DNA from: JAFMJV01 sp963814315
GTDB taxonomy: Bacteria > Chloroflexota > Limnocylindria > Limnocylindrales > CSP1-4
Direction: 5' to 3'
Assembly: GCA_963814315.1 (NCBI GenBank)
Contig: CAWFCG010000003.1
Coordinates: 806,001 to 870,000 of the forward strand
Length of the DNA stretch: 64,000 nt
Made by a program: the position numbers and the translations under genes. This document shows, in pieces, positions 8,464 through 17,407 of the stretch. Within the stretch, counting starts at the first letter, position 1, and every line of letters begins with the position of its first letter. The notes under the pieces were generated by a model. That model was not told the origin of the DNA. It ran no database searches and saw only the letters and a list, made by a program, of their open reading frames with translations.

Positions 8464-11400
8464 TCACGGACGCCGGTCCGCGCTACCGGCGACCGCGGGG
8501 CCGAGCACATAGCCGCGATACGCTCCCCGGAAGCCCAGCTCCACGAGGCGGTCCCGCTGCGGCGATGTGGCGATGGGATCGCCATCCACCCGCTCGAGCT
8601 GCAGGCGCTTGTGCCGACCATCGGCCAGCAGCGACCGCAGGGCCTCGACAGCCGCAGCGCCGATGGCCGCATCGCCGAACGGTCCGAACGTCAGCAGCGA
8701 CTTGCCACCACGCTCCAGGTAGAGCACCAATTCGCCGTCGTGCAGCACGACGTAGGCGCCGGCCGACCGACTGGGCGTCCGCTGGTGACGACCTTCATCA
8801 CGCGGCCACGTCAATGCTGCGCCATACGGGTTGGCCGGGTCAGCTGCCGCCAGCAGCAGCGTACGCGGATCAGGTCCCGTGACACTCGCGGCATCCCGGC
8901 GCATGGAACGCAGCCGGTCGATCGCTCCAGTCAGGGCGAACTGCGCACCACCGAGCCCCTCCACGAAATATCCTCGCCGAACTCGCCCTCGCTCCTCCAT
9001 CTCGCGATAGACCGGATAGACGGCGCCGAATCCACCACGCGCGCCTTCGGACGCGACCGCGTCCCGGGTGACCACGCCGTAGCGCTCCAGGAGGGTGCCC
9101 GCCAAAGCTATCCGCTGTTCGGTGCCGGTCGGCTCACCCTCATCGCGCAGTGTCGCCGCGGTGCGCCGGGCATCTGCTACGAGCGACCAGCGGCCGGTTG
9201 CCTCAGGAGGGCCCATGCGGGTGCCGAGTCTCGCCCTTGGTCGTGCCGTTCGTCGGCCGCCGCCACGCCTGGGCCAACGCAGGGCACGCAGCGGCGCGAA
9301 CGTGTCATTGGTGGCCTCGCCGGCCCAGACCAGGTCCCAGAGCGCATCGAGCATCTCGCGCTCGCTCGGACGTCGATGACCGCCGGACTCAGCCGCGCTG
9401 AACGTGGCTGCGAGTAGCTCGCGATGGAACGAGGCGCCGCCCGACCTGAGTCGCTCTCGGAGGGCCGTGTGCAACCATGAGGCGGTCGCCGCATCGGAGG
9501 GCTCATCAGTTGCGCGCGGCGGTAGCAGAAACCCCAGCCGATCGGGTCGGTAGAGGGCGATGCGTCCGTCGTCCCTGCCCAGGCTGCCGGCACCCACCCA
9601 GATGACCTCGCCGGCTGCCCCCAGCTCGTCGAGCATCCGGGGCGTGTACCCCTGGATACGCCCGGGCAACACATCACGCTCCAGCACACTGGCGGGCAAG
9701 GCCAGGCCCTCCAGCTGGTCGATGACCTCAGCCAGTCGGTCGAGCCCACCGGCTTGGCCGCCGATCCCCTGCCAAGCTGGCAGGAAGCGAGCCAGGGCGA
9801 CCGGCTCGACCGGCTCGATCTCGCGGCGCAAGCGTGCCAGCGAGCGTCGGCGGAGCAGCCGCAGGACCTCCGGGTCGCACCACTCACGCTCCACGCCACC
9901 GGGACGAAACTCACCGCGAAGCAGGGAGCCGTCGGCCATCAGTGCCTCCAGCGCCGATTCCACCACCCCTTGCGGGAGGCCCCACCTTGCGGCCGGATCA
10001 GCGGTATGGAACGGACCGTGGCTGCGGGCCCAGCGCGCCAGGAGCGAGCGGAGCGCACCCGATCTCGGGACCAGGAATGCCTCAGCCACCCCGACCGGCG
10101 TGGACACGCCCACGGCATCCCGGTATCGCCCCACGTCTTCGGCCGCGATCCAGCGCGTCTCTCCCGCGACCCGCACCATCACCGCCCGTCGGTCGGCCAC
10201 CAGCACTTCCAGCCAGGCCTCCGCCGCCGCAGACCGTGCCGAGGCATCAAGCCCGCGGACACGCGCCGCGACCTCATCGGGCGCCAGATCGCCAAGTCGA
10301 CGAAGGAGATCATGCACCCCATCGGCCGAGCCCGCGGCTCGCTCCTCGACCAGGGCTTGCAGCTCCAGCTCCAGCTCAGTCAAGGCGTCAGCGTCCAGCA
10401 GCTCACGCAGCTGCTCCGCCCCCAACAGCTCCCGCAGCAGGTCGCGGTCAAGCGTCAGTGCCTGCGCGCGCCGATCCAGCAAGGGCGCATCGCCCTCATA
10501 CATGTACGTGGCGATGTAGTCGAAGAGCAGCGATGCGGCGAAGGGCGAAGCACGCGAGGTCTCGACGCTGACGACCCGCAATTCGTGTCGTTCGATGGCG
10601 GCCAGGATCCCTCGCAGCGCCGTGAGGTCGAAGACATCGCTCAATACCTCACGATAGGTCTCGAGGATGATGGGGAAGGAGCCGTAGCGGCTGGCCACTG
10701 AGAGTAGTTGCGAGGCTCGCTGCCGCATCTGCCACAACGGCGTGCGTTGGCCTGGCCGACGCCGGGGCAGCAGCAGGGCGCGGGCGGCGTTCTCCCGGAA
10801 CCGGCTTGAGAAGAGCGCTGAGCTGCCGACCGTCTGGGTGACCAGCTCGTCGATCTCGTCAGCCGCGATGAGCACCGCCTCTTCGGCCGCCGCCGCGATC
10901 GATGCCGGATCGCCACCGATCTCGTCGGCACCGTCAGTTGCGGGTAGGCGGACGACGATGCCGTCATCGGACCAGATGGGCTGCACCTCGACCCCCAGTC
11001 GTTCGCGCAGGCGTCGTTCGATGGCCAGCGCCCAAGGCGCATGCACCCTGGCGCCGAACGGTGTCAGCAGACAGACACGCCAATCGCCCAGCTCATCGCG
11101 GAAGCGCTGCAGCACGATCGTCGTATCGGTCGGTAGCGTGCCGGTCACCTCGCGTTCCTCATCGAGGTAGCCCAGCAAGTTGGACGCCGCCATCTCATCG
11201 AGATGGTGCTGGTCGCGGAGGCGTCTGAGCGCTTTGGCTCGGCCGCTGTGTCCCGACGCCGCCAGCTCGGAGATCTCCCGCGTGAACGCGCCCAGTGCCC
11301 GCCCCAGCTCGACCGGCCGACCCACCCCATCACCCTTCCAGAACGGCACCTTGCCCGGCTCACCCGGAGCGGGTGTGACCAGCACCCGGTCGTGCTCGAT

Positions 11401-13191
11401 GGAGTCGATGCGCCAGGCGCTGGCGCCCAGCAGCACCACCTCACCCTCGCGAGTCTCGTAGACCATCTCTTCGTCGAGCTCTCCGACGCGCCGGCCGCCG
11501 CTCCGCGCCGCGCGCGCCCGGGTACCAGGCCCGTCTCCAGTGGGGGCGTCATCGGAGAGGAAGACCGGGAAAAGACCGCGATCCGGGATGGTGCCCCCAG
11601 ACGTCACCGCGACCGTCCGGGCATCCCCGCGCGCCGTCACCGACCCTGCCACGCGATCCCAGACGATGCGCGGCTTCAGGGCGGCGAACTCGTCAGCGGG
11701 GTACTGCCCCGCCAGCATCCCCAGCGTGGCCTCGAAACTGTCCCGGCCCAGCTCAGCGAAGTTCTCCGCCCTCCGCACGACGTCGAACAGCTCCTCGATG
11801 GGCCAAGTGTGGTCGATGCTCATGGCCACCACCTGTTGGGCCAGGACATCAAGCGGGTTGCGCGGCACGACCGTGGGCTCGATAGCGCCCTCTTGCATCA
11901 GGCGCGTGACGACCGCGACCTCCAGCAGGTCGCCGCGATACTTGGGAAAGATGACACCGCGCGAGGGTTGGCCGACCTGGTGACCGGCTCGCCCCACGCG
12001 TTGCAGCCCACGAGACACCGAGAGCGGTGACTCCACCTGGATGACCAGATCCACCGCGCCCATGTCGATACCGAGCTCCAGCGACGATGTCGCCACGATG
12101 GCCGGCAGCTGCCCCTGCTTGAGCAGCTCCTCGATGATCAGGCGCTGCTCACGGGCGAGGGAGCCATGATGGGCACGCGCCAACTCCTCACCGGCGAGCT
12201 CGTTGAGGCTGAGGGCGATGCGCTCCGCCAGCCGACGGCTGTTGGTGAACACGATGGTGCTGTGATGGGCGCGGATGAGCTCGAGGATGCGCGGGTAGAC
12301 CGAAGGCCAGATGCTGGTGCGTGCGACCCCGCTGGACATGGGTCCGCCGGGTGACTCCTCGAGCGGGATGGCCTCCCCCAGCCGACCCATGTCCTCCACC
12401 GGCACGACGACGCGCAGATCGAGTTCCTTGCCGATCCCGGCGTCCACGATCGTGACCGGACGTGGTGGAGCGGCTCCGTCGCCGTCGCCCTCACCGGCTT
12501 GGCCCGGCATCCGGCCGCCGAGGTAGGCCGCCACCGCCGACAGTGGACGCTGCGTCGCCGACAGGCCGATGCGCTGCGGTGCCTGCGCCGTCAGCGTCTC
12601 CAGCCGCTCCAGCGAGAGCGCCAGATGCGCCCCGCGTTTGGTGCCAGCGAGCGCGTGGATCTCATCCACGATGACCCACTGCACGTTGCTCAACGCCGCC
12701 CGCGCTTGCGACGTCAGGATGAGGTAGAGCGACTCTGGCGTGGTGACGAGGATATCCGGCGGCTGCTTGCCGAAGGCCCGGCGTTCCGCTGCCGGCGTAT
12801 CACCGGTGCGCATGCCGACGCGGACATCCTGTGTGGACAGCTCAAGGCGCTCGGCGGCTAGGCGGATGCCGGCCAGTGGAGCGCGCAAGTTGCGATCGAC
12901 GTCATGGACCAGCGCCTTCAGAGGCGAGACGTACAACACCCGCAAGCGGGCCTGTGGATCCGAGGGCGGCTCGTCGGTCAGCAGCCGGTCGAGGCACCAA
13001 AGGAACGCCGCCAGCGTCTTGCCGCTCCCGGTGGGGGCACAGATGAGCGTGTGATGGCGGGCCGCGATGGCGGGCCAGCCCTGTGACTGCGCGTCTGTGG
13101 GCCCTGCGAAGGCGCCTCTGAACCAGTCGCGCGTGGGCGGCTCGAATGCGGCCAACGGATCGGGTGTTGCGGACTTGCGCGAGCGTGGCAC
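8464..13191 (-). CDS. lhr: Lhr-type ATP-dependent helicase
   Basis: Large (about 1575 residues) superfamily 2 helicase, the full-length Lhr type: a 3'-5' translocase acting in DNA repair. RecA domain 1 holds the Walker A APTGSGKTLAAF and DEIH box WVIVDEIHALAG, with SAT in IGLSATQRP; RecA domain 2 has SSLELGIDMG and RVGRAGHQ. These are followed by the winged-helix and Lhr-core domains and the long C-terminal extension, giving full family length. GTG 13191 lies 8 nt after a TAGGAT -10 box and is preferred; ATG 13209 would overlap that box. The gene is upstream of nei and likely cotranscribed with it. Confidence 0.93.
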   Translation of the reverse strand: MPRSRKSATPDPLAAFEPPTRDWFRGAFAGPTDAQSQGWPAIAARHHTLICAPTGSGKTLAAFLWCLDRLLTDEPPSDPQARLRVLYVSPLKALVHDVDRNLRAPLAGIRLAAERLELSTQDVRVGMRTGDTPAAERRAFGKQPPDILVTTPESLYLILTSQARAALSNVQWVIVDEIHALAGTKRGAHLALSLERLETLTAQAPQRIGLSATQRPLSAVAAYLGGRMPGQAGEGDGDGAAPPRPVTIVDAGIGKELDLRVVVPVEDMGRLGEAIPLEESPGGPMSSGVARTSIWPSVYPRILELIRAHHSTIVFTNSRRLAERIALSLNELAGEELARAHHGSLAREQRLIIEELLKQGQLPAIVATSSLELGIDMGAVDLVIQVESPLSVSRGLQRVGRAGHQVGQPSRGVIFPKYRGDLLEVAVVTRLMQEGAIEPTVVPRNPLDVLAQQVVAMSIDHTWPIEELFDVVRRAENFAELGRDSFEATLGMLAGQYPADEFAALKPRIVWDRVAGSVTARGDARTVAVTSGGTIPDRGLFPVFLSDDAPTGDGPGTRARAARSGGRRVGELDEEMVYETREGEVVLLGASAWRIDSIEHDRVLVTPAPGEPGKVPFWKGDGVGRPVELGRALGAFTREISELAASGHSGRAKALRRLRDQHHLDEMAASNLLGYLDEEREVTGTLPTDTTIVLQRFRDELGDWRVCLLTPFGARVHAPWALAIERRLRERLGVEVQPIWSDDGIVVRLPATDGADEIGGDPASIAAAAEEAVLIAADEIDELVTQTVGSSALFSSRFRENAARALLLPRRRPGQRTPLWQMRQRASQLLSVASRYGSFPIILETYREVLSDVFDLTALRGILAAIERHELRVVSVETSRASPFAASLLFDYIATYMYEGDAPLLDRRAQALTLDRDLLRELLGAEQLRELLDADALTELELELQALVEERAAGSADGVHDLLRRLGDLAPDEVAARVRGLDASARSAAAEAWLEVLVADRRAVMVRVAGETRWIAAEDVGRYRDAVGVSTPVGVAEAFLVPRSGALRSLLARWARSHGPFHTADPAARWGLPQGVVESALEALMADGSLLRGEFRPGGVEREWCDPEVLRLLRRRSLARLRREIEPVEPVALARFLPAWQGIGGQAGGLDRLAEVIDQLEGLALPASVLERDVLPGRIQGYTPRMLDELGAAGEVIWVGAGSLGRDDGRIALYRPDRLGFLLPPRATDEPSDAATASWLHTALRERLRSGGASFHRELLAATFSAAESGGHRRPSEREMLDALWDLVWAGEATNDTFAPLRALRWPRRGGGRRTARPRARLGTRMGPPEATGRWSLVADARRTAATLRDEGEPTGTEQRIALAGTLLERYGVVTRDAVASEGARGGFGAVYPVYREMEERGRVRRGYFVEGLGGAQFALTGAIDRLRSMRRDAASVTGPDPRTLLLAAADPANPYGAALTWPRDEGRHQRTPSRSAGAYVVLHDGELVLYLERGGKSLLTFGPFGDAAIGAAAVEALRSLLADGRHKRLQLERVDGDPIATSPQRDRLVELGFRGAYRGYVLGPAVAGSADRRP

Positions 13192-13199
13192 GGGGTCGA

Positions 13200-13205
13200 A
13201 TCCTA
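13200..13205 (-). promoter_or_regulatory. -10 box TAGGAT before lhr
   Basis: On the minus strand TAGGAT sits 8 nt before GTG 13191, the spacing seen for other likely leaderless promoters in this window. No convincing -35 was found. Confidence 0.35.
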
Positions 13206-13300
13206 TCATCGAGCCGGCGGATTAGCACATCTGTTCTAGCGCATGCCCTCACCGGTCCACGCGCCTCAAGGTTATGCTCGACCGCAGGAGGACCGAACCG

Positions 13301-14221
13301 ATGGATACACCAAGAACGCCGTTCAAGTACAGCTACTTCCAGCTCACCTTCGGGCAGGAGGAGGCCTATCTCGCGCCTCACGTCACCTACGAGCGGCTCA
13401 AGCGCTACGGCTATGACGCCATCGAGATCTGCCCGCCCAAGGGCCGCTACGGGATGGGCGTATCGATGGAGGGCTACCTCGCCACCCACCAGCAGTTGAA
13501 GGCTGACTTCGGGCTTGAGGTCTCCAACGTCAACGAATGCTGGGGTGAGATGTGGGACCCCTACTCTCCCGACTTCAAGACGCTGACCGAACCCGCCACC
13601 GCAGAGCTGGCCGTCTCGGAGACCAAGTCCACCATCGACTTCGCAGCCGAGCTGGACGCCATGTCAGTCACCATCGCCACCGCCATCCACGCGCCTATCA
13701 CGGCGCAGAACGTAGACGACGCCACAGCGGTCGCAGTGGACTCGCTGAGGCGCATGGGCGAGCACGCTGAGTCGCGCGGCATCAAGCTCGTCTTCGAGGC
13801 CACCAACCACTTGGAGATGGGCAAGTTCATCAACACTGCCTCCAACCACAAGCGCATCATCGAGCTCACGGGTCGAGACAACATCGGCATCCAGCTCGAC
13901 TTCTTCCACGTCAACCTCGAAGAGCTGGGTCCGTACGAGGCCGTGATGGACGCCCAGCCCTATCTGTGGCACGGGCACTTCCGCGATTCCAACTCACTCA
14001 CGCCCGGCTATGGCAAGACCGACTGGCACGCCATCATGCGAGCACTCATCAAGACCGGTTACGGGGGCTACTGCACCATCGAAAGCGCGCCCATGGTGCC
14101 CAGCTCAGACCGCTCGGCGAAAGACGGCATCACCTGTTTGAAGCTGGCCGAACGCGTGGCTGAGTACCAGGTCAGCGCGGAGTACCCCAACGGCTTTGCC
14201 ATCCCCGGCGCCGGCTGGTAG
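13301..14221 (+). CDS. Sugar phosphate isomerase/epimerase-like TIM barrel
   Basis: 306-residue AP-endonuclease-2/xylose-isomerase-like TIM barrel. The chain starts KYSYFQLTFGQEEAYLAPHV and runs through YDAIEICPP, LVFEATNHLEMGKFI, IGIQLDFFHVNLEE and WHGHFRDSNS to GGYCTIESAPM; Glu, Asp, His and Glu residues in those strands fit the metal site of the family. It probably acts on a small polyol or keto-sugar in the cytoplasm; the substrate cannot be told. Start ATG 13301 is fixed by an aggagg site at about 13286; an earlier ATG at 13274 would place that site inside the gene. A TATGCT at 13273-13278 is a plausible -10. Confidence 0.87.
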   Translation: MDTPRTPFKYSYFQLTFGQEEAYLAPHVTYERLKRYGYDAIEICPPKGRYGMGVSMEGYLATHQQLKADFGLEVSNVNECWGEMWDPYSPDFKTLTEPATAELAVSETKSTIDFAAELDAMSVTIATAIHAPITAQNVDDATAVAVDSLRRMGEHAESRGIKLVFEATNHLEMGKFINTASNHKRIIELTGRDNIGIQLDFFHVNLEELGPYEAVMDAQPYLWHGHFRDSNSLTPGYGKTDWHAIMRALIKTGYGGYCTIESAPMVPSSDRSAKDGITCLKLAERVAEYQVSAEYPNGFAIPGAGW

Positions 14222-14229
14222 TCCGAACG

Positions 14230-14514
14230 CTACTCGTCACGGAGTTTCCGATAAGTCGACTCGGAGCGCCGGGCGACCCGCACCACCACGACACGGTGTT
14301 GCACCTCGTCCACGACGTAGACGATCCGGAGCTGGCCCACACGGATGCGCCAGAACTCCGTGCCACGCACCCGCATGGCCCCGTACGGACGTGGCTCCAG
14401 GCCCAGTGCGAGCACCGGACCGCGCGTTCGGGCCGCGTCCCCAGGTGGCAGCCGACGTAGCTCGCGAACGGCTGTCGGCGAGTACTCGACGACGTATGAC
14501 TCGGCCGGGTTCAC
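14230..14514 (-). CDS. RelE/ParE-family toxin
   Basis: 94-residue toxin of the RelE/ParE superfamily: YVVEYSPTAVRELRRLPP at the start, then RPYGAMRVRGTEFWRIRVGQLRIVY and a final beta strand RVVVVRVARRSE. Members either cut mRNA on the ribosome or poison gyrase; which applies here cannot be read from sequence. The ATG overlaps the antitoxin stop by 4 bp (ATGA), so the pair is one translationally coupled operon. Confidence 0.88.
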   Translation of the reverse strand: MNPAESYVVEYSPTAVRELRRLPPGDAARTRGPVLALGLEPRPYGAMRVRGTEFWRIRVGQLRIVYVVDEVQHRVVVVRVARRSESTYRKLRDE

Positions 14515-14780
14515 GTGTCCGAGGGCATCCCCGCTCGGCCGTACCTTGCCTGGGCCTCCGCCGCCAAGTGCCGGTAGACCTCCTCCGCCGCGACCCCGCC
14601 ATCACGCTGGTACTCCTCGAGCGCGGCCTGCGCCGAGCGTAGGTCCTCGTCCTCTACCTGCTGCTCCAGCCAGCCCTCGATGGCCTCAGCCATCACGTCC
14701 CGGACGCTGCGGTCTCCACGCGCAGCTTCCACCTTGACCGCCCGGTAGAGATCGTCATCGAGATCGACTGTGATCTTCAT
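14511..14780 (-). CDS. Ribbon-helix-helix antitoxin
   Basis: 89-residue antitoxin. The N-terminal half, KITVDLDDDLYRAVKVEAAR, is a ribbon-helix-helix DNA-binding unit, followed by helix DVMAEAIEGWLEQQ and a charged tail (DEDLRSAQAALEEYQ) expected to wrap the toxin. It is the first gene of the pair and should repress its own promoter. The ATG at 14780 lies 7 nt after a TATACT -10 box, suggesting a leaderless mRNA. Confidence 0.85.
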   Translation of the reverse strand: MKITVDLDDDLYRAVKVEAARGDRSVRDVMAEAIEGWLEQQVEDEDLRSAQAALEEYQRDGGVAAEEVYRHLAAEAQARYGRAGMPSDT

Positions 14781-15170
14781 TCAGGCCAGTATACCAGCAA
14801 GACAGCATCATTGCTCGCTGTGCCTCTTGCGACCCAGCTGCCAGATGGTGCGAATCTCATTGCGGCCCAGGGCAAACACGCGGAGAGTTGGTCCTTGCTG
14901 ACCAGTGGAACGTGCTCCTGCATGGCCGTCGCATGGATCAGCGCGTCTGCGGAGTCACCCTCGAAACCAAGCGCTGGCAAGCGACCTGCGACATGGCTGC
15001 GCTCGGCGACGACGTGGCTATGGACAGTCGCTCGTCAAGGAGCAGGTCGTTCGTCCAAGCGAAGAGATCACGGTCGAGCGGGATCCTTCCCCTTTCCTTC
15101 CGACAGCCCGATCCCCCAGAACGAGACCGGACTGATCAGGATGGCGTCAGCCCGATCGATCAAGGAGAGG
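14777..15170 (-). pseudogene. Decayed PIN-domain (VapC-like) toxin gene
   Basis: Three minus-strand frames carry consecutive pieces of one PIN-domain toxin: ADAILISPVSFWGIGLSEGK (about 15145-15085), then IPLDRDLFAWTNDLLLDERL with SIATSSPSAAMSQVA (about 15080-14990), then LPALGFEGDSADALIHATA and EHVPLVSKD (about 14975-14880). Order and spacing match PIN toxins, in which GFEGDPADxLIxATA and LVTKD carry catalytic acidic residues. Two frameshifts and an upstream TAG destroy the frame, and the N-terminal LDTHxLLW motif was not found. It sits directly upstream of the intact toxin-antitoxin pair. Confidence 0.75.
14788..14793 (-). promoter_or_regulatory. Extended -10 promoter of the toxin-antitoxin operon
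   Basis: On the minus strand the sequence is TGGTATACT: a TATACT -10 with an extended TG motif, 7 nt before the antitoxin ATG. No good -35 is seen, as is common for extended -10 promoters. Confidence 0.5.
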
Positions 15171-15277
15171 CACTAGGCCTTGAAGGTGCTCGCCATCACC
15201 ACCCGTACTTCGCTCATCCTCGCTTCTGGTCATCGCCTATGGTCATGTGACCATGTTGCGGCCGACTCGCCGGCCCC

Positions 15278-16414
15278 TCACTCGGCGTGGAGGTAGTAGA
15301 TGGGCGTGCCATCCGCGCTCAAGCCGGACCCCGCGTAGAAGACACAGCCGGCGTCGGCATGTGCCTGGATCTCTGCCTGGCGATCGCTCGGTTCGTCAAG
15401 CCTCGTGGGGTCCATTCTGACGTCGAAGCCGGTCTGCCCGATATCGACCAACGCGAAGGTCAGAATCCTGGTCGCGTCATATGCATCGAGGCATTCGTCG
15501 AGAGAGGTCTCCAGGAACGCATCGAGGACGTGCTTGACGTCCGGGGCCGCAGTGGCGGCGGCAGTATCGCCGGCTCCGGGGCCCTGATCGGTCTCGGGCC
15601 ACGTGGCGAGATGCATGCCGCTGAACGAGAGCGAGCCCGCGTGTACGAGGTCGCTCGCGGTCGGACCCGCGCGCAGCAGCTCGACGGTCACATCACCCTC
15701 GAAGGTCTCGCCCAGCGGTGTCACGAAGAAGGGTCCCAAAGCGGCGACCCAGTTGCCTTCCTCGTGGCCGTCGTAGGTGCGGATCTCCTCGACCCACCAT
15801 TCGGTGTCGTTCGCCGTGAAGTACATGAAGACCCGCTGTTCCACCGCATGCTCCGCCCAGGTGACCTCAAGGGTCCAGCCGTCGCTCCCGCCCGGATCGG
15901 AGACCACGTCGGGCGAGACATCCTCGCCGAACACGAGGTCGTTGACCTCGAGTCGGAAATCGTCGGCCCGGAGCGACACCTGACCGGTCGTCCAGTCGAT
16001 GGCTGACGACGAACCCGGCACCGCTGGCACATCCGAACCATCAGGCGAGAGGACGCTCGACGCAACGATGCCGCCGAACAGCGCGATGGCGATGCCTGCG
16101 ACGAGGACCTTGGTGGCGGTGAACATCGTCCGTGTACCTTCTGTGCTGATCGGCAGCGGCTGTCGCTCGTGGCTATGGGACATGGGCGTCGGTGGCTGTC
16201 CCGGGTGATCGCCATGCGGGTCGGCCGCCCCGCTGTCCGCGTGGCGCCGGAAGGACAGCTGCCACCATCGGCGGGCCTGCGGGGTCGTGCGGACCTGGGC
16301 CATCAGCTGCCCGAGCTCGGCACCCGGATCGACAGTCGGTCGGTCGATCTCGCGCAGGAGCGAGCCGATGGCTTCGCCGAGTCGGTCGTCAGTCATGAGT
16401 CGCTCGTCGGTCAT
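15278..16414 (-). CDS. Single-pass membrane protein, sigma-factor partner
   Basis: 378 residues with no family I recognise. The N-terminal about 95 residues are hydrophilic and cytoplasmic (MTDERLMTDDRLGEAIGSLL), one transmembrane helix follows at about 98-120 (TKVLVAGIAIALFGGIVASS), and the rest is an extracytoplasmic domain rich in beta strands and acidic residues. The start overlaps the ECF sigma stop by 4 bp (ATGA), the standard layout for an anti-sigma factor, and the topology agrees. A zinc-binding HxxxCxxC anti-sigma motif is absent, so an anti-sigma role is inferred from context only. Confidence 0.7.
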   Translation of the reverse strand: MTDERLMTDDRLGEAIGSLLREIDRPTVDPGAELGQLMAQVRTTPQARRWWQLSFRRHADSGAADPHGDHPGQPPTPMSHSHERQPLPISTEGTRTMFTATKVLVAGIAIALFGGIVASSVLSPDGSDVPAVPGSSSAIDWTTGQVSLRADDFRLEVNDLVFGEDVSPDVVSDPGGSDGWTLEVTWAEHAVEQRVFMYFTANDTEWWVEEIRTYDGHEEGNWVAALGPFFVTPLGETFEGDVTVELLRAGPTASDLVHAGSLSFSGMHLATWPETDQGPGAGDTAAATAAPDVKHVLDAFLETSLDECLDAYDATRILTFALVDIGQTGFDVRMDPTRLDEPSDRQAEIQAHADAGCVFYAGSGLSADGTPIYYLHAE

Positions 16415-16971
16415 GAGACGCTCCCCGGTACCCGGCTCGGCACCACCGCCCGCGCGTCGGCCTCGAGCACAGACCTGAGTGACGCGAGTGCCCGGTTCAG
16501 GCGCGAACTGACGGTCCCCGCCGAGACCCCGAGCACGTCCGCCATCTCCGCGAGCGGCAGGTCCAGCATGAATCGCAGCACGATGACGGTCCGGTGCTCG
16601 ACCGAGAGCCGGCGGAATCCGCGCTCCAGCTCGTCACGATCGACGACGCCCGATGCCTCATCGACCACGGCCGGGGTGTCACGCTCGGAGATGGCGGAGT
16701 CCGGCAGCCATCGGGGGCGCCGCTTCGCTTCGGCGTAGCAGGCGCGGACCAGGAGCCGATACGACCAGCCGTCGAATCGATCCGCGTCACGCAGGCTGGG
16801 CAGCGATCGCCACACGTTGATGAGCGCTTGCTGCGTGGCGTCCGCCGCCGCCGCGTGATCGCCGAGAACGCCCAACGCGGCGCGGTAGAGGCGAGGGTGG
16901 GCGAACGTCGCGAGTTGTCCGAACGCGTCCTGGTCGCCGTGCTGTGCCTTGATCACGAGTCCTGGGTCCAT
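16411..16971 (-). CDS. ECF-type RNA polymerase sigma factor
   Basis: About 186-residue sigma-70 family factor of the ECF type. Region 2 spans QHGDQDAFGQLATFAHPRLY to DATQQALINVWRSLPSLRD and WSYRLLVRACYAEAKRR; region 4 is RLSVEHRTVIVLRFMLDLPL, AEMADVLGVSAGTVSSRLNRAL. ATG 16971 gives the usual N-terminus (MDPGLVIKAQHGDQ); GTG three codons upstream is an alternative. It overlaps the membrane protein that follows, its probable anti-sigma regulator. Its target promoters are not evident in the window. Confidence 0.9.
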   Translation of the reverse strand: MDPGLVIKAQHGDQDAFGQLATFAHPRLYRAALGVLGDHAAAADATQQALINVWRSLPSLRDADRFDGWSYRLLVRACYAEAKRRPRWLPDSAISERDTPAVVDEASGVVDRDELERGFRRLSVEHRTVIVLRFMLDLPLAEMADVLGVSAGTVSSRLNRALASLRSVLEADARAVVPSRVPGSVS

Positions 16972-17407
16972 GCTCCTCACGCGGCTATCGTCGCCTGACT
17001 TGTCCTCTATGCGTACGTGCGGTGATCGCAGCGGTTCTCTTCCATCTTTGTGCCAGGCAAGAGTGTGCCATCGGGGTCGCGTCGGCCAGTCACTCAGGTA
17101 CCAGTCTGTCACCTTGGCCATGACAAAGGATCGGCACCTCAGGTTTGCCTGGCACTCAAACAGGACGAACGGGAGGAATGGGAGGGACAGGTTGCCTGGG
17201 CGACCGACCGAGAGTCGACCAGGCGACCGTCCCAGGGTCGAGAAGCCACAACCTGCGCTCGGCCAACCGCACGCACAGCACCCCCACCCTGCCGCGATGG
17301 CAGTGACCCGCACACGGCGACCCCCATATCGTCGATAATCGATGATTGAAGCGCACAGCGCCCCCCTCGCCCGCCGGGATCGCAGGCATGCCACAGGAGG
17401 AACCAGC
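16972..17407. other. Intergenic region between sigma factor and SDR gene
   Basis: 436 bp without a convincing gene. It holds an 11-bp inverted repeat, GTGCCAGGCAA at 17050-17060 and TTGCCTGGCAC at 17145-17155, 84 bp apart, on the sigma-factor side. On the SDR side it holds the 12-bp operator-like TCGATAATCGAT at 17332-17343. A GGAGG ribosome binding site for the SDR lies at its end. Confidence 0.6.
17332..17343 (+). promoter_or_regulatory. Operator-like element TCGATAATCGAT (copy 1)
   Basis: Exact 12-mer also present at 33038-33049 and 33263-33274. Here it reads ATCGTCGATAATCGATGAT, a near-perfect longer palindrome, 64 bp before the SDR start. The likely binder is the GntR-family regulator at 30441-31160, by context. 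Confidence 0.6.

Noticed and set aside
9560..10701. Long plus-strand open frames opposite lhr
   Set aside because: They are antisense shadows of a strong minus-strand gene: Arg/Ser/Pro-rich, low complexity, no domain or ribosome binding site.
14230..14780. The ribbon-helix-helix protein as antitoxin of the decayed PIN toxin
   Set aside because: Its 4-bp overlap is with the RelE/ParE toxin gene, so that is its partner; the PIN remnant is upstream and lacks its own antitoxin.
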